From Pirellulales bacterium (GTDB lineage: Bacteria > Planctomycetota > Planctomycetia > Pirellulales > JAICIG01), in contig JAICLL010000006.1 in assembly GCA_025927475.1 (NCBI GenBank), forward strand, positions 1 to 64,000: a DNA stretch of 64,000 nt, read 5' to 3'. Below the pieces are notes generated by a model. The model was given only the letters and a program-made list of their open reading frames with translations, was not told the origin of the DNA and ran no database searches. This document shows positions 15,742-24,019 of this stretch, piece by piece; within the stretch, counting starts at the first letter, position 1, and each line of letters starts with the position of its first letter. The translations under genes were made by a program, and so were the position numbers.

Positions 15742-15789
15742 GAAGTCGGGCATTATCCAACCACGCTTGTCTGGAAAGGGATCGCGGCC

Positions 15790-16392
15790 ATGGCCAATCT
15801 TGAACGGTTGACGCAGCGTCAACGAGAAGTCTACGAGTTCATTCGCGAAAAGATTCGCAGCCGTGGCTATGGTCCCACGGTGCGCGAGATCGGCGCGAAT
15901 TTCGACATCAGCTCGCCCAACGGCGTGATGTGTCATCTCAAGGCATTGGAAAAGAAGGGGCTGATTCTGCGCGAGCCCAACATGTCGCGGGCGATCATGC
16001 TGGCCACCGAAAACGCCGACGGGCACGGCCTGCCGCTGGCCGGGCAGATTGCCGCCGGCGTATTGCACGAGGCGGTCGCGCAGAATGAGCGCATCGATTT
16101 CGGCGAGTTGTTCAACTCCGACGATCTGTTTGTGCTCAAGGTCAAGGGAGACTCGATGATCGAAGATCAGATCGCCGACGGCGACTTTGTGGTCATCAAA
16201 AAGCAACCCACGGCGACGCGCGGCCAGACCGTGGTGGCCCTGACCGACGACAACGAGGCCACGCTCAAGCGCTGGTATCCCGAAGGCAAGCGCATTCGGC
16301 TCGAACCGGCCAACCGCAGCATGAAGCCGATCTACGTGAATAACGCTCGTGTGCTCGGCGTGGTGGTTGGCGTGGTGCGCAAGGTGCGATAG
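15790..16392 (+). CDS. lexA: LexA SOS repressor
   Basis: LexA represses DNA-damage genes and is inactivated by RecA-stimulated self-cleavage. The 200-aa product has the winged-helix N-domain (TQRQREVYEFIREKIRSRGY; GPTVREIGANFDISSPNGV). The autocleavage bond is Ala89-Gly90 (AGQIAAGVLHEA). The catalytic serine is Ser122 in VKGDSMIEDQIADGD and the lysine is Lys160 in NEATLKRW. A ribosome binding site (AAAGGGA) precedes the ATG. The promoter upstream carries direct repeats that may be its own operator. All key residues are intact, so it should be functional. Confidence 0.95.
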   Translation: MANLERLTQRQREVYEFIREKIRSRGYGPTVREIGANFDISSPNGVMCHLKALEKKGLILREPNMSRAIMLATENADGHGLPLAGQIAAGVLHEAVAQNERIDFGELFNSDDLFVLKVKGDSMIEDQIADGDFVVIKKQPTATRGQTVVALTDDNEATLKRWYPEGKRIRLEPANRSMKPIYVNNARVLGVVVGVVRKVR

Positions 16393-16417
16393 CGGAGCAT
16401 TCGTTCAACTGCAGCCG

Positions 16418-16639
16418 TTATTGGTTCAAGGCCGCGATTTCAACATAAGTCGATTCACACTGTGGCTCCGGAATGGGTTGGCCATCGGCAGCCATGCCCT
16501 CCAAGTGGAATGCGATTGCGTCCTGCATTAGCGCCACCGTCTCTTCGCGGTCGGTGCCGGCGGCGACACATCCCTCGATGTCGGGGGAGTACGCTGAGTA
16601 GCCCGTGATGGTGGGTTCAAGAATGATGAGGTATCTCAT
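16418..16639 (-). CDS. hicB: HicB-family antitoxin
   Basis: This 73-aa protein has the partial RNase-H-like HicB fold: MRYLIILEPTITGYSAYSPD, then IEGCVAAGTDREETVALMQD and an AIAFHLEGM helix. HicB binds and neutralises the HicA mRNA interferase. The start at 16639 is chosen because it gives the standard HicB N-terminus and overlaps the (broken) hicA stop in an ATGA, the usual hicAB layout. The track start runs into the decayed hicA in another frame. No C-terminal DNA-binding domain is present, as in short HicB forms. Its toxin partner is inactive here. Confidence 0.8.
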   Translation of the reverse strand: MRYLIILEPTITGYSAYSPDIEGCVAAGTDREETVALMQDAIAFHLEGMAADGQPIPEPQCESTYVEIAALNQ

Positions 16640-16814
16640 GGCAGCAGCCCAGCTTGACGACGGATGCTTTTTAAAGTCTTCGGAGCTAAGATCGCCGCGG
16701 GATGCCCAGCTACCGTCACTAGCCCGGGTTATGTCGGATGCTTGAATTGCCGGTGACTTGATCGCTGTCGAGCGATATACCAACCGTCATTTTGATGACC
16801 TCGCGGACTGTCAT
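16636..16814 (-). pseudogene. hicA: hicA toxin pseudogene (frameshift plus stop)
   Basis: Reading the minus strand gives MTVREVIKM, the HicA N-terminus. After a frameshift it continues as DGWYIARQRSSHRQFKHPT, a TAA stop, then PGLVTVAGHPAAILAPKTLK and SIRRQAGLLP. The catalytic-histidine region (SHRQFKHP) is recognisable. The frame breaks between KM and DGW, where a few codons are missing, and a stop replaces the usual Lys after HPT. The ATGA overlap with hicB is preserved. The toxin cannot be made full length. Confidence 0.8.
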
Positions 16815-16895
16815 TTCGTCTCAATCGCGTCGCGGCCTATCAATCAGCAAGTTCATTATAAGGCGCGCGAAGCACTGCGATAGCATGCCTGTTCG

Positions 16896-16932
16896 CGCCG
16901 GGGCATCGCCCAGGCTCTGCCCCAGCCACCGG
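16896..16932 (-). repeat. GGTGGCTGGGGCAGAGCC dispersed repeat, long copy
   Basis: CCGGGGCATCGCCCAGGCTC, continuing as TGCCCCAGCCACCGG, is the complement of the repeat at 51245-51281. It lies between the hicAB remnant and the kinase gene. Confidence 0.7.
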
Positions 16933-16940
16933 TGCCGCGC

Positions 16941-18590
16941 CTATTCCGGCTCGCCGGTCTCGGTCCCCGGTGCTGTTGCCGGTTCCTCACCGCTGAGCCG
17001 CTGCTGCGCGCGCTCGACTTGGGGTTGCAGTTCGCGGTTGTCGCCGTAGAGCGTCACAATGCTGTTCCAGATTTTGCGGGCATCCATCCGCTTGCCCTCG
17101 CTATCGAGCCGGTCCGCGTCGTCGAGCCGCGCTTCGATGAGCGCCAGGCGGTCGCCCAGTTCGTCGGTCTGCGCCAGCAGCTCACGGGCGCGGCGCTCGG
17201 CAAGTTTCACAAACGGACGCTCTTTGCCTTCGGCCTGGATCAATTGCGGAATGCTTTGATATTTTTCCAACGCGGTCACGCGGTCGCCAAACTGCTCATA
17301 ACGCCGCGCATCGGCATAAAGCCGCTCGCCTTCGGTGTCGTACTTGCCGAATTTTTCGTGCGCGGCCAAACGTTTCTCGGCCCCGGCCATTTCGATCTGA
17401 TCGATCCACGCCCGTGCTTGCGGCGCGTGCTCGCTTTCGGGAAACCGCTTGAGCAGCGGCTCCAGGTAGCTATCGCGCGCCTGCTTCCACTTCACCTGGT
17501 CTTCGCTGGCCATCAGCCGTTCGGCTTTGGCGTAGAGTTCGGCCTCGCCGGGCGGCCAAAGCGACCAGGCCGCCGCGCCGACGACCAGCACCAGGCAGGC
17601 CGCCAGAAACCAGGCGCGTTCGTAGAACGGCGCGGTGTCTTTCTTGCGTTTTTTCTTGCGGCCGAGCAGCTTGCGCACTTCCTGCGTTTCGGCTTTTTCG
17701 CGCGGCACGCGAATTTTGCTGGGCCGGCCCTCGGCAGCTTGCCCGGCGACGCCGGCGCCGGTGGCGGCTTTCTGCCGGGCCTCGCCCAGCGCCTGCGCGA
17801 CCGCCGCGGCGTCGTGCGGTCGACGCAAGGGATCTTTTTCGAGTAATTGACCGATGAGCAAATCGAGCCACACCGGGCAGTCGAGCACCAACGAGGCCAC
17901 CCGCGGCGCCGGCTCCTCAAGATGCTGGAAGAGCATTTGCGCCGTCGAATCGGGGTTGAAGGGCAACTTGCCCGTCAGCAGCTCGAAGAGCACGCAACCC
18001 AGCGTATAAAGGTCGGTGCGGTGCGAGACGGGCGGCTCGCCGCGAATTTGTTCGGGCGACATGTAGGCCACGGTCCCCAGCGTGTGCTTGGCCGCGGTCA
18101 ACCGTTTGCCGTACTGCACGCGGGCGATGCCGAAGTCGGCGATTTTAATTTGGCCGTCTTCAGTCAGCAGCAGGTTGGCGGGCGTAAGATCGCGGTGGAT
18201 GACTCCCCAGTCGTGGGCGTAAGCCAGCCCCTCGCAGATTTGCAGTCCATAGTCGATCACCGCTTCCCACGGCAATCGCCCGCGCCGTTTGATCAGCCCG
18301 GCCAGCGAGCCGCCGGTCACCAACTCCATCACCAAATAGATGTCGTTGCCCTGCCGCCCGCCACCATAGCAGCGCACGATATGCGGATGCTTGAGGGCCT
18401 TGAGAATCTCCAGCTCGCGGGCAAACCGGGCGACGATGCGCTTGCTGCCAGCGGCTTTGGCCGAAAGGACCTTGATGGCGACGGCGCGGCGGCTCTCGGC
18501 GTGCGTGGCGCGGAACACCGTGCCCATGCCGCCTTCGCCCAGCCGTTCTTGCAACACAAACGGCCCAAGACGCCGCTGTTCGACACTCAT
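16941..18590 (-). CDS. Membrane-anchored Ser/Thr protein kinase
   Basis: This is a Hanks-type bacterial Ser/Thr kinase of 549 aa. The kinase domain spans residues ~10-275, with the glycine loop LGEGGMGTVF, the ATP-binding lysine in VAIKVL (Lys40), the catalytic Asp in HRDLTPAN, DFG at 152-154 and the APE-like MSPEQIRG. The catalytic-loop lysine of the standard HRDLKPxN is Thr here. A membrane helix (FLAACLVLVVGAAAWSLW) lies near residues 333-352, followed by a helical, TPR-like region of ~190 residues that may be extracytoplasmic. The sigma-54 response regulator gene lies 147 bp upstream on the same strand, so cotranscription is possible. Targets are unknown. Confidence 0.9.
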   Translation of the reverse strand: MSVEQRRLGPFVLQERLGEGGMGTVFRATHAESRRAVAIKVLSAKAAGSKRIVARFARELEILKALKHPHIVRCYGGGRQGNDIYLVMELVTGGSLAGLIKRRGRLPWEAVIDYGLQICEGLAYAHDWGVIHRDLTPANLLLTEDGQIKIADFGIARVQYGKRLTAAKHTLGTVAYMSPEQIRGEPPVSHRTDLYTLGCVLFELLTGKLPFNPDSTAQMLFQHLEEPAPRVASLVLDCPVWLDLLIGQLLEKDPLRRPHDAAAVAQALGEARQKAATGAGVAGQAAEGRPSKIRVPREKAETQEVRKLLGRKKKRKKDTAPFYERAWFLAACLVLVVGAAAWSLWPPGEAELYAKAERLMASEDQVKWKQARDSYLEPLLKRFPESEHAPQARAWIDQIEMAGAEKRLAAHEKFGKYDTEGERLYADARRYEQFGDRVTALEKYQSIPQLIQAEGKERPFVKLAERRARELLAQTDELGDRLALIEARLDDADRLDSEGKRMDARKIWNSIVTLYGDNRELQPQVERAQQRLSGEEPATAPGTETGEPE

Positions 18591-18737
18591 CGCATGCTCC
18601 CGGCGCTACGAGATGGCCGGGCCAGGAAGCAGCCCGCGAAACCCTCAACGCGACCGATCAGAAGATGACTCGATGCTAACAAACGGCGGCAACGCTGGCA
18701 AACTCGCGCCAGGCCAGCCAAGCGTAAAAGCGAGCGG

Positions 18738-20135
18738 TTACCGGTCAGAGCCGGCCAGCAGCCGTTGCCGCTCGTATTCTTCGAGCCCCAGCCGCTTCAT
18801 CTTCTTGTAGAGCGTGGTGCGGTTGATGCCGAGCGAATCGGCGGTGGCGTTGCGGTTCCAACCGTTGCCTTGCAAGACTTCGAGAATGATTTGCCGCTCG
18901 GGTCCCTCCAGGGCCTGCTTGAGCGTGCGTGTGCCGACCGGCTCCAGATTGACGGGTCGCGAGGCCATGAGGCTCGGCGGCAAATCGGCCAGGCCGATCA
19001 CTTCTCCCTTGCCGAGCAAAACGGCCCGCTCGATCACATTCTGCAACTCGCGCACGTTGCCCGGCCACCGATAGCGCTCGAGCACGGCGAGCGCTTCTTC
19101 GGAAAAGCCGCGTACCGGCTTGCCCGACTCGGCCCGCACATCTTCCAGAAAGTGCTGGGCCAGCGTGGAAATGTCGGAGCTGCGGTCGCGGAGGCTTGGC
19201 AGCTCGATATTGATGACGTTGACGCGGTAATACAGGTCTTGCCGAAACCGTCCTTGGGCCACAAGCTGTTCGAGGTTTTCGTTCGTCGCCAGGATGACCC
19301 GCGTATCGACCTCAAACGTCTTGCCGCCGCCCACCTGTTCGAACTGTAGCTCTTGCAGCACTCGCAGCAGTTTCACCTGCATGCCGGGGCTGGCCGTGCC
19401 AATTTCATCTAAAAAGATCGTGCCTTCGTCGGCTTGCATGAACTTGCCGAGTTTGTCGTAGTTGGCGCCGGTAAACGAGCCGGCGACATGGCCGAAAAGC
19501 TCGCTTTCCAGCAGCGTTTCGGGCAAAGCCCCGCAGGCCACCTCGACAAATGGCTTGTCGCGCCGGCTGCTGCGGCGATGGATGGCGCGGGCGATCAACG
19601 ACTTGCCCGTGCCGCTTTCGCCGGTGATGAGCACGGTGGCTCGGGTGTCGGCCACGCTGTCGATCACTTCGAACACGCGGCGCATCCGCACGTCGTGTCC
19701 GATGATGTTCTCCATGCCAAACCGCTGGTCGAGCTGGGCCTTGAGTTGCTTGTTCTCTTCGAGCACGCGCCGCTGGTTCAACGCGCGCTGGATCGACATC
19801 TCCAGTTCTTCGTCGATCAGCGGCTTGGTGAGCAGGTCGAAGGCGCCGGCGCGAATGGCTTCGACGGCGGTTTCCACCGTGCCATAGCCGGTGATCAGAA
19901 TCACGGTGGTCTGGGGACGCGTGCGGCGGCAATGTGCCAGCACGTCGAAGCCATCGCCGTCGCCCAGGCGGATATCGACCAAGGCCAGGTCGTAGGCCTT
20001 TTTGTCGATTGCCGCCAGGGCCGCCGAGTACGAACCCGCCGTGTCGAGCTGGTATCCCTGTTCGCGCAGCCAGTCGCCCATCGCTTCCAGCAAGTGGCGA
20101 TCGTCGTCGATGAGCAAAATAGCGGGGCGTTTCAT
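18738..20135 (-). CDS. Sigma-54-dependent response regulator (NtrC/AtoC type)
   Basis: This is a 465-aa three-domain activator. A receiver domain has its phosphoacceptor Asp54 in [14 protein letters not shown]. An AAA+ domain has Walker A GESGTGKS (172-179), Walker B TIFLDEIG (239-246) and the sigma-54 contact loop as GSFTGA (219-224) instead of the usual GAFTGA. A Fis-type helix-turn-helix ends the protein ([20 protein letters not shown]). It should activate RpoN promoters once phosphorylated. No histidine kinase gene is adjacent. It is divergent from a NarL-type regulator with a 203-bp gap in which no clear element was recognised. Confidence 0.93.
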   Translation of the reverse strand: MKRPAILLIDDDRHLLEAMGDWLREQGYQLDTAGSYSAALAAIDKKAYDLALVDIRLGDGDGFDVLAHCRRTRPQTTVILITGYGTVETAVEAIRAGAFDLLTKPLIDEELEMSIQRALNQRRVLEENKQLKAQLDQRFGMENIIGHDVRMRRVFEVIDSVADTRATVLITGESGTGKSLIARAIHRRSSRRDKPFVEVACGALPETLLESELFGHVAGSFTGANYDKLGKFMQADEGTIFLDEIGTASPGMQVKLLRVLQELQFEQVGGGKTFEVDTRVILATNENLEQLVAQGRFRQDLYYRVNVINIELPSLRDRSSDISTLAQHFLEDVRAESGKPVRGFSEEALAVLERYRWPGNVRELQNVIERAVLLGKGEVIGLADLPPSLMASRPVNLEPVGTRTLKQALEGPERQIILEVLQGNGWNRNATADSLGINRTTLYKKMKRLGLEEYERQRLLAGSDR

Positions 20136-20338
20136 TCCGCGGACTTGGCTTAAAAATGCATGGATTGCGGTCGAAAGTATTTAGGTTATGGGGGGGCATG
20201 GGTCAACGCGATCGCGGGAATGCCGATCGGGCTTTGCCGAGCGGAACGGATGTGACGAAGATGACGATTGCCCGCCGTTCGAGGGCAGGTTAGAATAGTC
20301 TCTTTGGCGGAGACAATACCGGGAGGGCATAAGTAGTC

Positions 20339-20971
20339 ATGGCGACTCGCGTATTAGTGGTCGACGACCACGAGGTGGTGCGCACCGGCCTGGTCAGCCT
20401 ATTGGAAGGAACTGATCTGGAAATCGTCGGGCTGGCGTCGAGCGGCCCCGAGGCCGTGCGGTTGGCCAAAAAACACAAGCCCGATGTCATCTTGCTCGAT
20501 ATCCGGATGAGCGAGGGCGACGGTCTGGCGGCCCTGGAAGAGTTGCGGCAATCGCTGCCGAACTGCCGGGTGGTGATGCTCTCGACCTACGACAACCCCA
20601 CCTATATCGCCCGTGCCAACGCCCTGGGCGCCAGCGACTATGTGCTCAAAGGCTCGACGCGCGAGCAGCTCTTGGGGGCGATTCGCGCGGTGGCGGCGGG
20701 CCAGGCGCCCTCCGACTTCGGCGAAATGCAGCGTGTGGCGGGCGCCATGGCCACCCGCGAAAAGGAAGCCGACCCGGGCCTTTCGCTTACGCAGCGCGAA
20801 ACTCAGGTGCTGCGCCACCTGGCCCTGGGTCTGAGCAACAAAGAGATCGGCCGCTCGCTTTCGATCAGCGTCGAAACCGTCAAAGAGCATGTTCAGCACC
20901 TGCTGCGCAAGATCGACGCCACCGACCGCACGCAAGCCGCCGTTTGGGCGGTTCGCAAAGGACTGGTGTGA
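20339..20971 (+). CDS. NarL/FixJ-family response regulator
   Basis: This is a 210-aa two-domain regulator. The receiver has Asp-Asp in VLVVDDHEVVRTGL and the phosphoacceptor Asp54 in VILLDIRMSEGDGL. The LuxR-type helix-turn-helix is at about residues 145-205 (LTQRETQVLRHLALGLSNKE; ISVETVKEHVQHLLRKI). No cognate sensor kinase is in the window. The stop overlaps a possible GTG start of the next small gene (GTGTGA), suggesting translational coupling with that unknown protein. It is divergent from the sigma-54 regulator. Confidence 0.92.
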   Translation: MATRVLVVDDHEVVRTGLVSLLEGTDLEIVGLASSGPEAVRLAKKHKPDVILLDIRMSEGDGLAALEELRQSLPNCRVVMLSTYDNPTYIARANALGASDYVLKGSTREQLLGAIRAVAAGQAPSDFGEMQRVAGAMATREKEADPGLSLTQRETQVLRHLALGLSNKEIGRSLSISVETVKEHVQHLLRKIDATDRTQAAVWAVRKGLV

Positions 20972-20982
20972 TCGAGCACGTG

Positions 20983-21387
20983 ATGAACGATTCGGTGGAC
21001 GGCAATCTGGCGGGGGTCGATCTGGTGGCCGCTGCGCATCGCCGCGAAGAGTGGACGGTGCAGCTCAGTTATCCCCAGGCGATGGTGCCGCGGCACGCCG
21101 AAAGCTTCTGCAGTTGGGCGCGGCGGCTGCGAGGCAAGCTGCTCGATGCGCGCCCGGCGGCCGATCTGAAAGACGACCAGAGCGTGGTGGTGATCGAGCA
21201 ATTTGAGTTTCGCAATCAGGAAGACGCCGCTGAGTTTTGCCGCTACACCTGCCAGGCCCTGGAAAAATGGTCGGGCGCCTGCACCGAACGCCGCTACACG
21301 ATGAAGCTGCGCGGGCGAATCAAGTTCGACGGCAAACACGAGGGACGCGTCGGCTCGGCCCGCGCCCGCTCGAACGATACGGACTAA
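20983..21387 (+). CDS. Hypothetical protein coupled to the NarL-type regulator
   Basis: This ~134-aa soluble protein of unknown function follows the response regulator. It has no recognised motif; VQLSYPQAMVPRHAESFCSW and QSVVVIEQFEFRNQEDAAEF suggest a mixed alpha/beta fold. Possible starts are the GTG at 20968, which overlaps the regulator stop, or ATG at 20983; the ATG is given. The tight spacing implies cotranscription, so it may be functionally linked to the regulator. Confidence 0.6.
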   Translation: MNDSVDGNLAGVDLVAAAHRREEWTVQLSYPQAMVPRHAESFCSWARRLRGKLLDARPAADLKDDQSVVVIEQFEFRNQEDAAEFCRYTCQALEKWSGACTERRYTMKLRGRIKFDGKHEGRVGSARARSNDTD

Positions 21388-21408
21388 CCGGCGCAGCCCC
21401 TCTTTACG

Positions 21409-21433
21409 GTAGCCCCGGCCCTTGTGGCCGGCC
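21409..21433 (+). repeat. GCCCCGGCCCTTGTGGCCGGC palindromic repeat
   Basis: GTAGCCCCGGCCCTTGTGGC, continuing as CGGCC, forms a short hairpin (CCGGCC...GGCCGG). It is intergenic, between the unknown protein and a small membrane protein. Confidence 0.8.
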
Positions 21434-21561
21434 ACCGCGATTTTTTTCTCGTGCAAAATGCTTGGCGCGGCGTCATCCGACCGCGATACTGAGCGGTCGC
21501 CGTAGATCGCTGGCCTGCGCCAGCGCGGCGCCCCTTCTCCTTTCACCGCATGAGGATCGTC

Positions 21562-22080
21562 ATGCAAGACACGCCTTTCCGCACCGCAGCCGTCGCCCCG
21601 GATTTCTCCGCGTTAGAAAGCCAACATCGAGTCGGCGCCAATTGGTTCTTGTGGATCGCCGGTCTCTCGTTGGTCAACACCGCCATTTTATTGAGCGGTG
21701 GCGATCGTAATTTCGTCATCGGCTTGGGCATTGCCTCCATCATGGCGGCCATCGGTGTTGGCGCCGCGCAAGCCAATCCCGAGGCCGCAATGATCATCAA
21801 AGGCGTCGCCTTGGTGTTTTGCTTGTTGGCCTCGGGCGTGTTCGCTGGGTTCGGAGTGCTGGCGCGCTATCGCCACACCTGGGCATTCGTGGTGGGCATG
21901 ACGCTGTACGCCTTCGATGCCTTGATTTACTTGTTGGCTCAGGACTTGATGAGCTTTGGTTTCCACATCTTCGCGCTGTTTTGCCTCTGGAACGGCCTGA
22001 AGGCTTGCCGCGCGCTGAATCAACAACCGCTGCACCAGCCGATGCTGGCGCCCGAGGTAGTCGAAGTCGAGCCTGCATAA
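21562..22080 (+). CDS. Four-helix membrane protein, hypothetical
   Basis: This 172-aa protein has four hydrophobic segments: FLWIAGLSLVNTAILLSG, VIGLGIASIMAAIGVGAA, GVALVFCLLASGVFAGFGVL and a last one including LYAFDALIYLLAQDLMSFGF. No conserved catalytic or transport motif is visible. The ATG at 21562 is preferred over 21550 because GAGG sits at a good distance before it. It has no obvious operon partner. Confidence 0.65.
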   Translation: MQDTPFRTAAVAPDFSALESQHRVGANWFLWIAGLSLVNTAILLSGGDRNFVIGLGIASIMAAIGVGAAQANPEAAMIIKGVALVFCLLASGVFAGFGVLARYRHTWAFVVGMTLYAFDALIYLLAQDLMSFGFHIFALFCLWNGLKACRALNQQPLHQPMLAPEVVEVEPA

Positions 22081-22130
22081 CCCGCGCAGCGATAGTTTTC
22101 TGACATTGTGTTGACTGGCCGGAGAGCCAC

Positions 22131-22193
22131 TGAAAGCCCGACGCGTGAGCGAGGGGAAATGCGCTATTTCCCTCGCTCACGGGTCGGGCTTCC
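22131..22193 (+). repeat. GGAAGCCCGACGCGTGAGCGAGGG inverted repeat (long hairpin)
   Basis: Arms of about 25 bases (GAAAGCCCGACGCGTGAGCG and CGCTCACGGGTCGGGCTTCC) flank a loop of a dozen bases. The same element occurs at 46068-46132. There is no T-run after it, so a classical terminator is unlikely. It lies upstream of the Fur-family gene. Confidence 0.9.
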
Positions 22194-22330
22194 AAGGCGA
22201 GTAACTCTCTCGACTAAGAATGCCCGCGAAGCTGCCGGGTTGCTTCGCGGGGCCGATGTTTTAGAATGGAGGTTTTGTGCGGCGCCGCAGAGGCGGGCCG
22301 CGAAGCCCGTCATCTATCTTCTCCTTTTCC

Positions 22331-22831
22331 ATGTCGCGAGATTTTTCGCTGGGAACCGTCGAGGTCGCGCTGTCGCCGCTCGAACGGTTCGAAGAATTTG
22401 TTCAAAGCCGTGGCAAACGCCGCTCGGCGCAGCGCACCGCCATTGTCGAACAAGTCTTCAGCCGCCACGATCATTTCGATGCCGATGACCTGCTCGAGCA
22501 ATTGCGCGAGGTGGCCGGCGGCCGGGCCGTCAGCCGGGCCACCGTCTATCGCACACTCAATGAGCTGGTCGAATCGGGCTTGCTGCGCGAGATGGATCTG
22601 AAAGGCCGCAAGGTCTACGAGCACGATTACGGCTATCCGCAACACGATCATTTGCATTGCCAGCGGTGCGGCAAGTTGATCGAGTTTAGCAGCGACGAAA
22701 TCAAGCAGATCCGCGAGGCGGTCGGCCGCGAGCACCAATTCCGCGTGCTCGGCCATCAGTTGATTATCAACGGCATCTGCTCGGAATGCAGCCGGACGAA
22801 GCGCCGCACCCGCCCGCTCGATTTGATCTAA
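22331..22831 (+). CDS. Fur-family transcriptional repressor
   Basis: This is a 166-aa Fur/PerR/Zur-family metalloregulator. The winged-helix DNA-binding half contains RSAQRTAIVEQVFSRHDHFD and VSRATVYRTLNELVESGLLR. The dimerisation/metal half has HDHLHCQRCGKLIEF, with the HxHxxCxxC metal pattern, and a second CxxC in GICSECSR. The sequence does not let me separate iron, zinc or peroxide sensing. The start at 22331 gives a normal N-terminus; the track start 18 codons earlier is not conserved in type. It converges on the enoyl-CoA hydratase operon with only 2 bases between stops. Confidence 0.9.
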   Translation: MSRDFSLGTVEVALSPLERFEEFVQSRGKRRSAQRTAIVEQVFSRHDHFDADDLLEQLREVAGGRAVSRATVYRTLNELVESGLLREMDLKGRKVYEHDYGYPQHDHLHCQRCGKLIEFSSDEIKQIREAVGREHQFRVLGHQLIINGICSECSRTKRRTRPLDLI

Positions 22832-22833
22832 GC

Positions 22834-23613
22834 TCACTGCCAGTTCGGTTCGCGTTTTTCCAGAAACGCCGACAGTCCTTCGGCGGCGGCTTCGGTGGTG
22901 CGAGCGGTGGCGCTCACCGCGGCGCCGGCAGACAGCCAGGTGGGCAAGTGTTCGGCAACGATTTCGTTAAGCATTCGCTTGGTGAGCTGCAGCGCCTCGG
23001 GAGCGCAGCGGGCACATTGTCCGGCCAGCTCGATGGCCCGCGGCCAGAGGTGATCGGGCGCAACCACTTCGTGAAACACGCCGATGCGATGGGCCTCGGC
23101 GGCTTCGACCGTCTGGGCCGACATCAAGAGCCGCGCCGCTTGTCCGCCACCGAGTCGGAACGCCAACAGCGGCGCGACCATGCCCGCCACGATGCCGCGG
23201 AGCGGCTCGGGCAGTCCGAACCTTGCCTCTGGGGAGGCCAGCACCATGTCGCAGGCGAGCACCAGTCCGGCGCCGCCCGCCAAGGCCGGCCCATTGACGG
23301 CCGCGATTAGCGGCTTGGGAAACCGCCACATGGTTTCCAGCAATTCGTGGTAAGCTGCCGCATCGTCGCGCCATTGCTGATAGGCATTTTCCTGGTCTCG
23401 GGCAGCCAGCATTTCTTGCAGGTCCATGCCGGCGCAAAAGGCCGGGCCGGCGCCCGTCAGCACCACCGCGCGAACGCGCCGCTCGAGGTGCAAATCGCCC
23501 AGCGCCTGGCTCAGCTCAGCCAGCATCGCGCGATTCAGCGCGTTGCGCTTTTCCGGACGGTTCAGAATGATCGTGCCGGCGTGCTGATGAAGGTTGATGC
23601 GGACGAGGGGCAT
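22834..23613 (-). CDS. Enoyl-CoA hydratase/isomerase family protein
   Basis: This 259-aa crotonase-fold protein starts PLVRINLHQHAGTIILNRPE with the KRNAL motif. It has the oxyanion-hole segments GAGPAFCAGMDL and AAVNGPALAGGAGLVLACDM, and a Glu-containing GLPEPLRGIVAGM. It should hydrate a 2-enoyl-CoA. It is the last gene of an operon with a carboxyltransferase, an AtuA protein and an AtuA C-domain protein, the set used in acyclic-terpene and leucine catabolism. A 3-methylglutaconyl-CoA or isohexenylglutaconyl-CoA hydratase role is therefore likely by context (inference). Confidence 0.9.
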   Translation of the reverse strand: MPLVRINLHQHAGTIILNRPEKRNALNRAMLAELSQALGDLHLERRVRAVVLTGAGPAFCAGMDLQEMLAARDQENAYQQWRDDAAAYHELLETMWRFPKPLIAAVNGPALAGGAGLVLACDMVLASPEARFGLPEPLRGIVAGMVAPLLAFRLGGGQAARLLMSAQTVEAAEAHRIGVFHEVVAPDHLWPRAIELAGQCARCAPEALQLTKRMLNEIVAEHLPTWLSAGAAVSATARTTEAAAEGLSAFLEKREPNWQ

Positions 23614-23640
23614 GAGTGGTGAGTGGTGAGTGGTGAGTGG
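23613..23640. repeat. Short tandem repeat GAGTGGT
   Basis: Four copies of GAGTGGT/GTGAGTG-type units lie directly upstream of the enoyl-CoA hydratase start codon, between two operon genes. Confidence 0.8.
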
Positions 23641-23651
23641 GAGATTCGACG

Positions 23652-23999
23652 CTAGCGGCGTAGCATTGATTCGAGATCCTTGGGTTCAGGCAACTCCAAC
23701 TCCTCAATCGCCGTGCTGAGCAGCTTGCCTTGCGTGTCGATACGCAATGACTGGCTGGCGCCGCCCGCGAGCGCATCGTACAACACAAAGTTGACGGCCC
23801 ACAAGCGGGGAAGCTCGTAGCGCTCCACGCGGCTGCAGCCGAGGCCCGCAAAATAGTCCGCCACGCGCTCGGCGGTTAGCGCATCACGCAAGAATTCGTA
23901 GCCAGCCTGCGAATAGGCGATGACACCGATATTGGCGTGGTTGCCCTTGTCGCCGCTACGAGCATGAGCCACCCGATTTAAGGTGATTGTTTTCTGCAT
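23652..23999 (-). CDS. AtuA C-terminal-domain protein (stand-alone)
   Basis: This ~115-aa protein matches the C-terminal 'ferredoxin-fold' domain of AtuA-like proteins: NRVAHARSGDKGNHANIGVI, then VERYELPRLWAVNFVLYDAL and a SLRIDTQGKLL end. In many species it is fused to AtuA; here it is a separate gene 17-20 bases after the AtuA stop. Two ATGs (24002, 23999) give almost the same protein. Its biochemical role is not defined; it probably forms a complex with the AtuA protein upstream. Confidence 0.8.
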   Translation of the reverse strand: MQKTITLNRVAHARSGDKGNHANIGVIAYSQAGYEFLRDALTAERVADYFAGLGCSRVERYELPRLWAVNFVLYDALAGGASQSLRIDTQGKLLSTAIEELELPEPKDLESMLRR

Positions 24000-24019
24000 C
24001 ATAATTCGTATAGCTTCCG

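Noticed and set aside
15645-15789. Classical SOS box before lexA
   Set aside because: Neither CTGT-N8-ACAG nor GAAC-N4-GTTC is present; only CTGTAC direct repeats are reported, as candidates.
22131-22193. Rho-independent terminator
   Set aside because: The hairpin is strong but has no T-run and recurs elsewhere as a dispersed repeat, so it is listed as a repeat.
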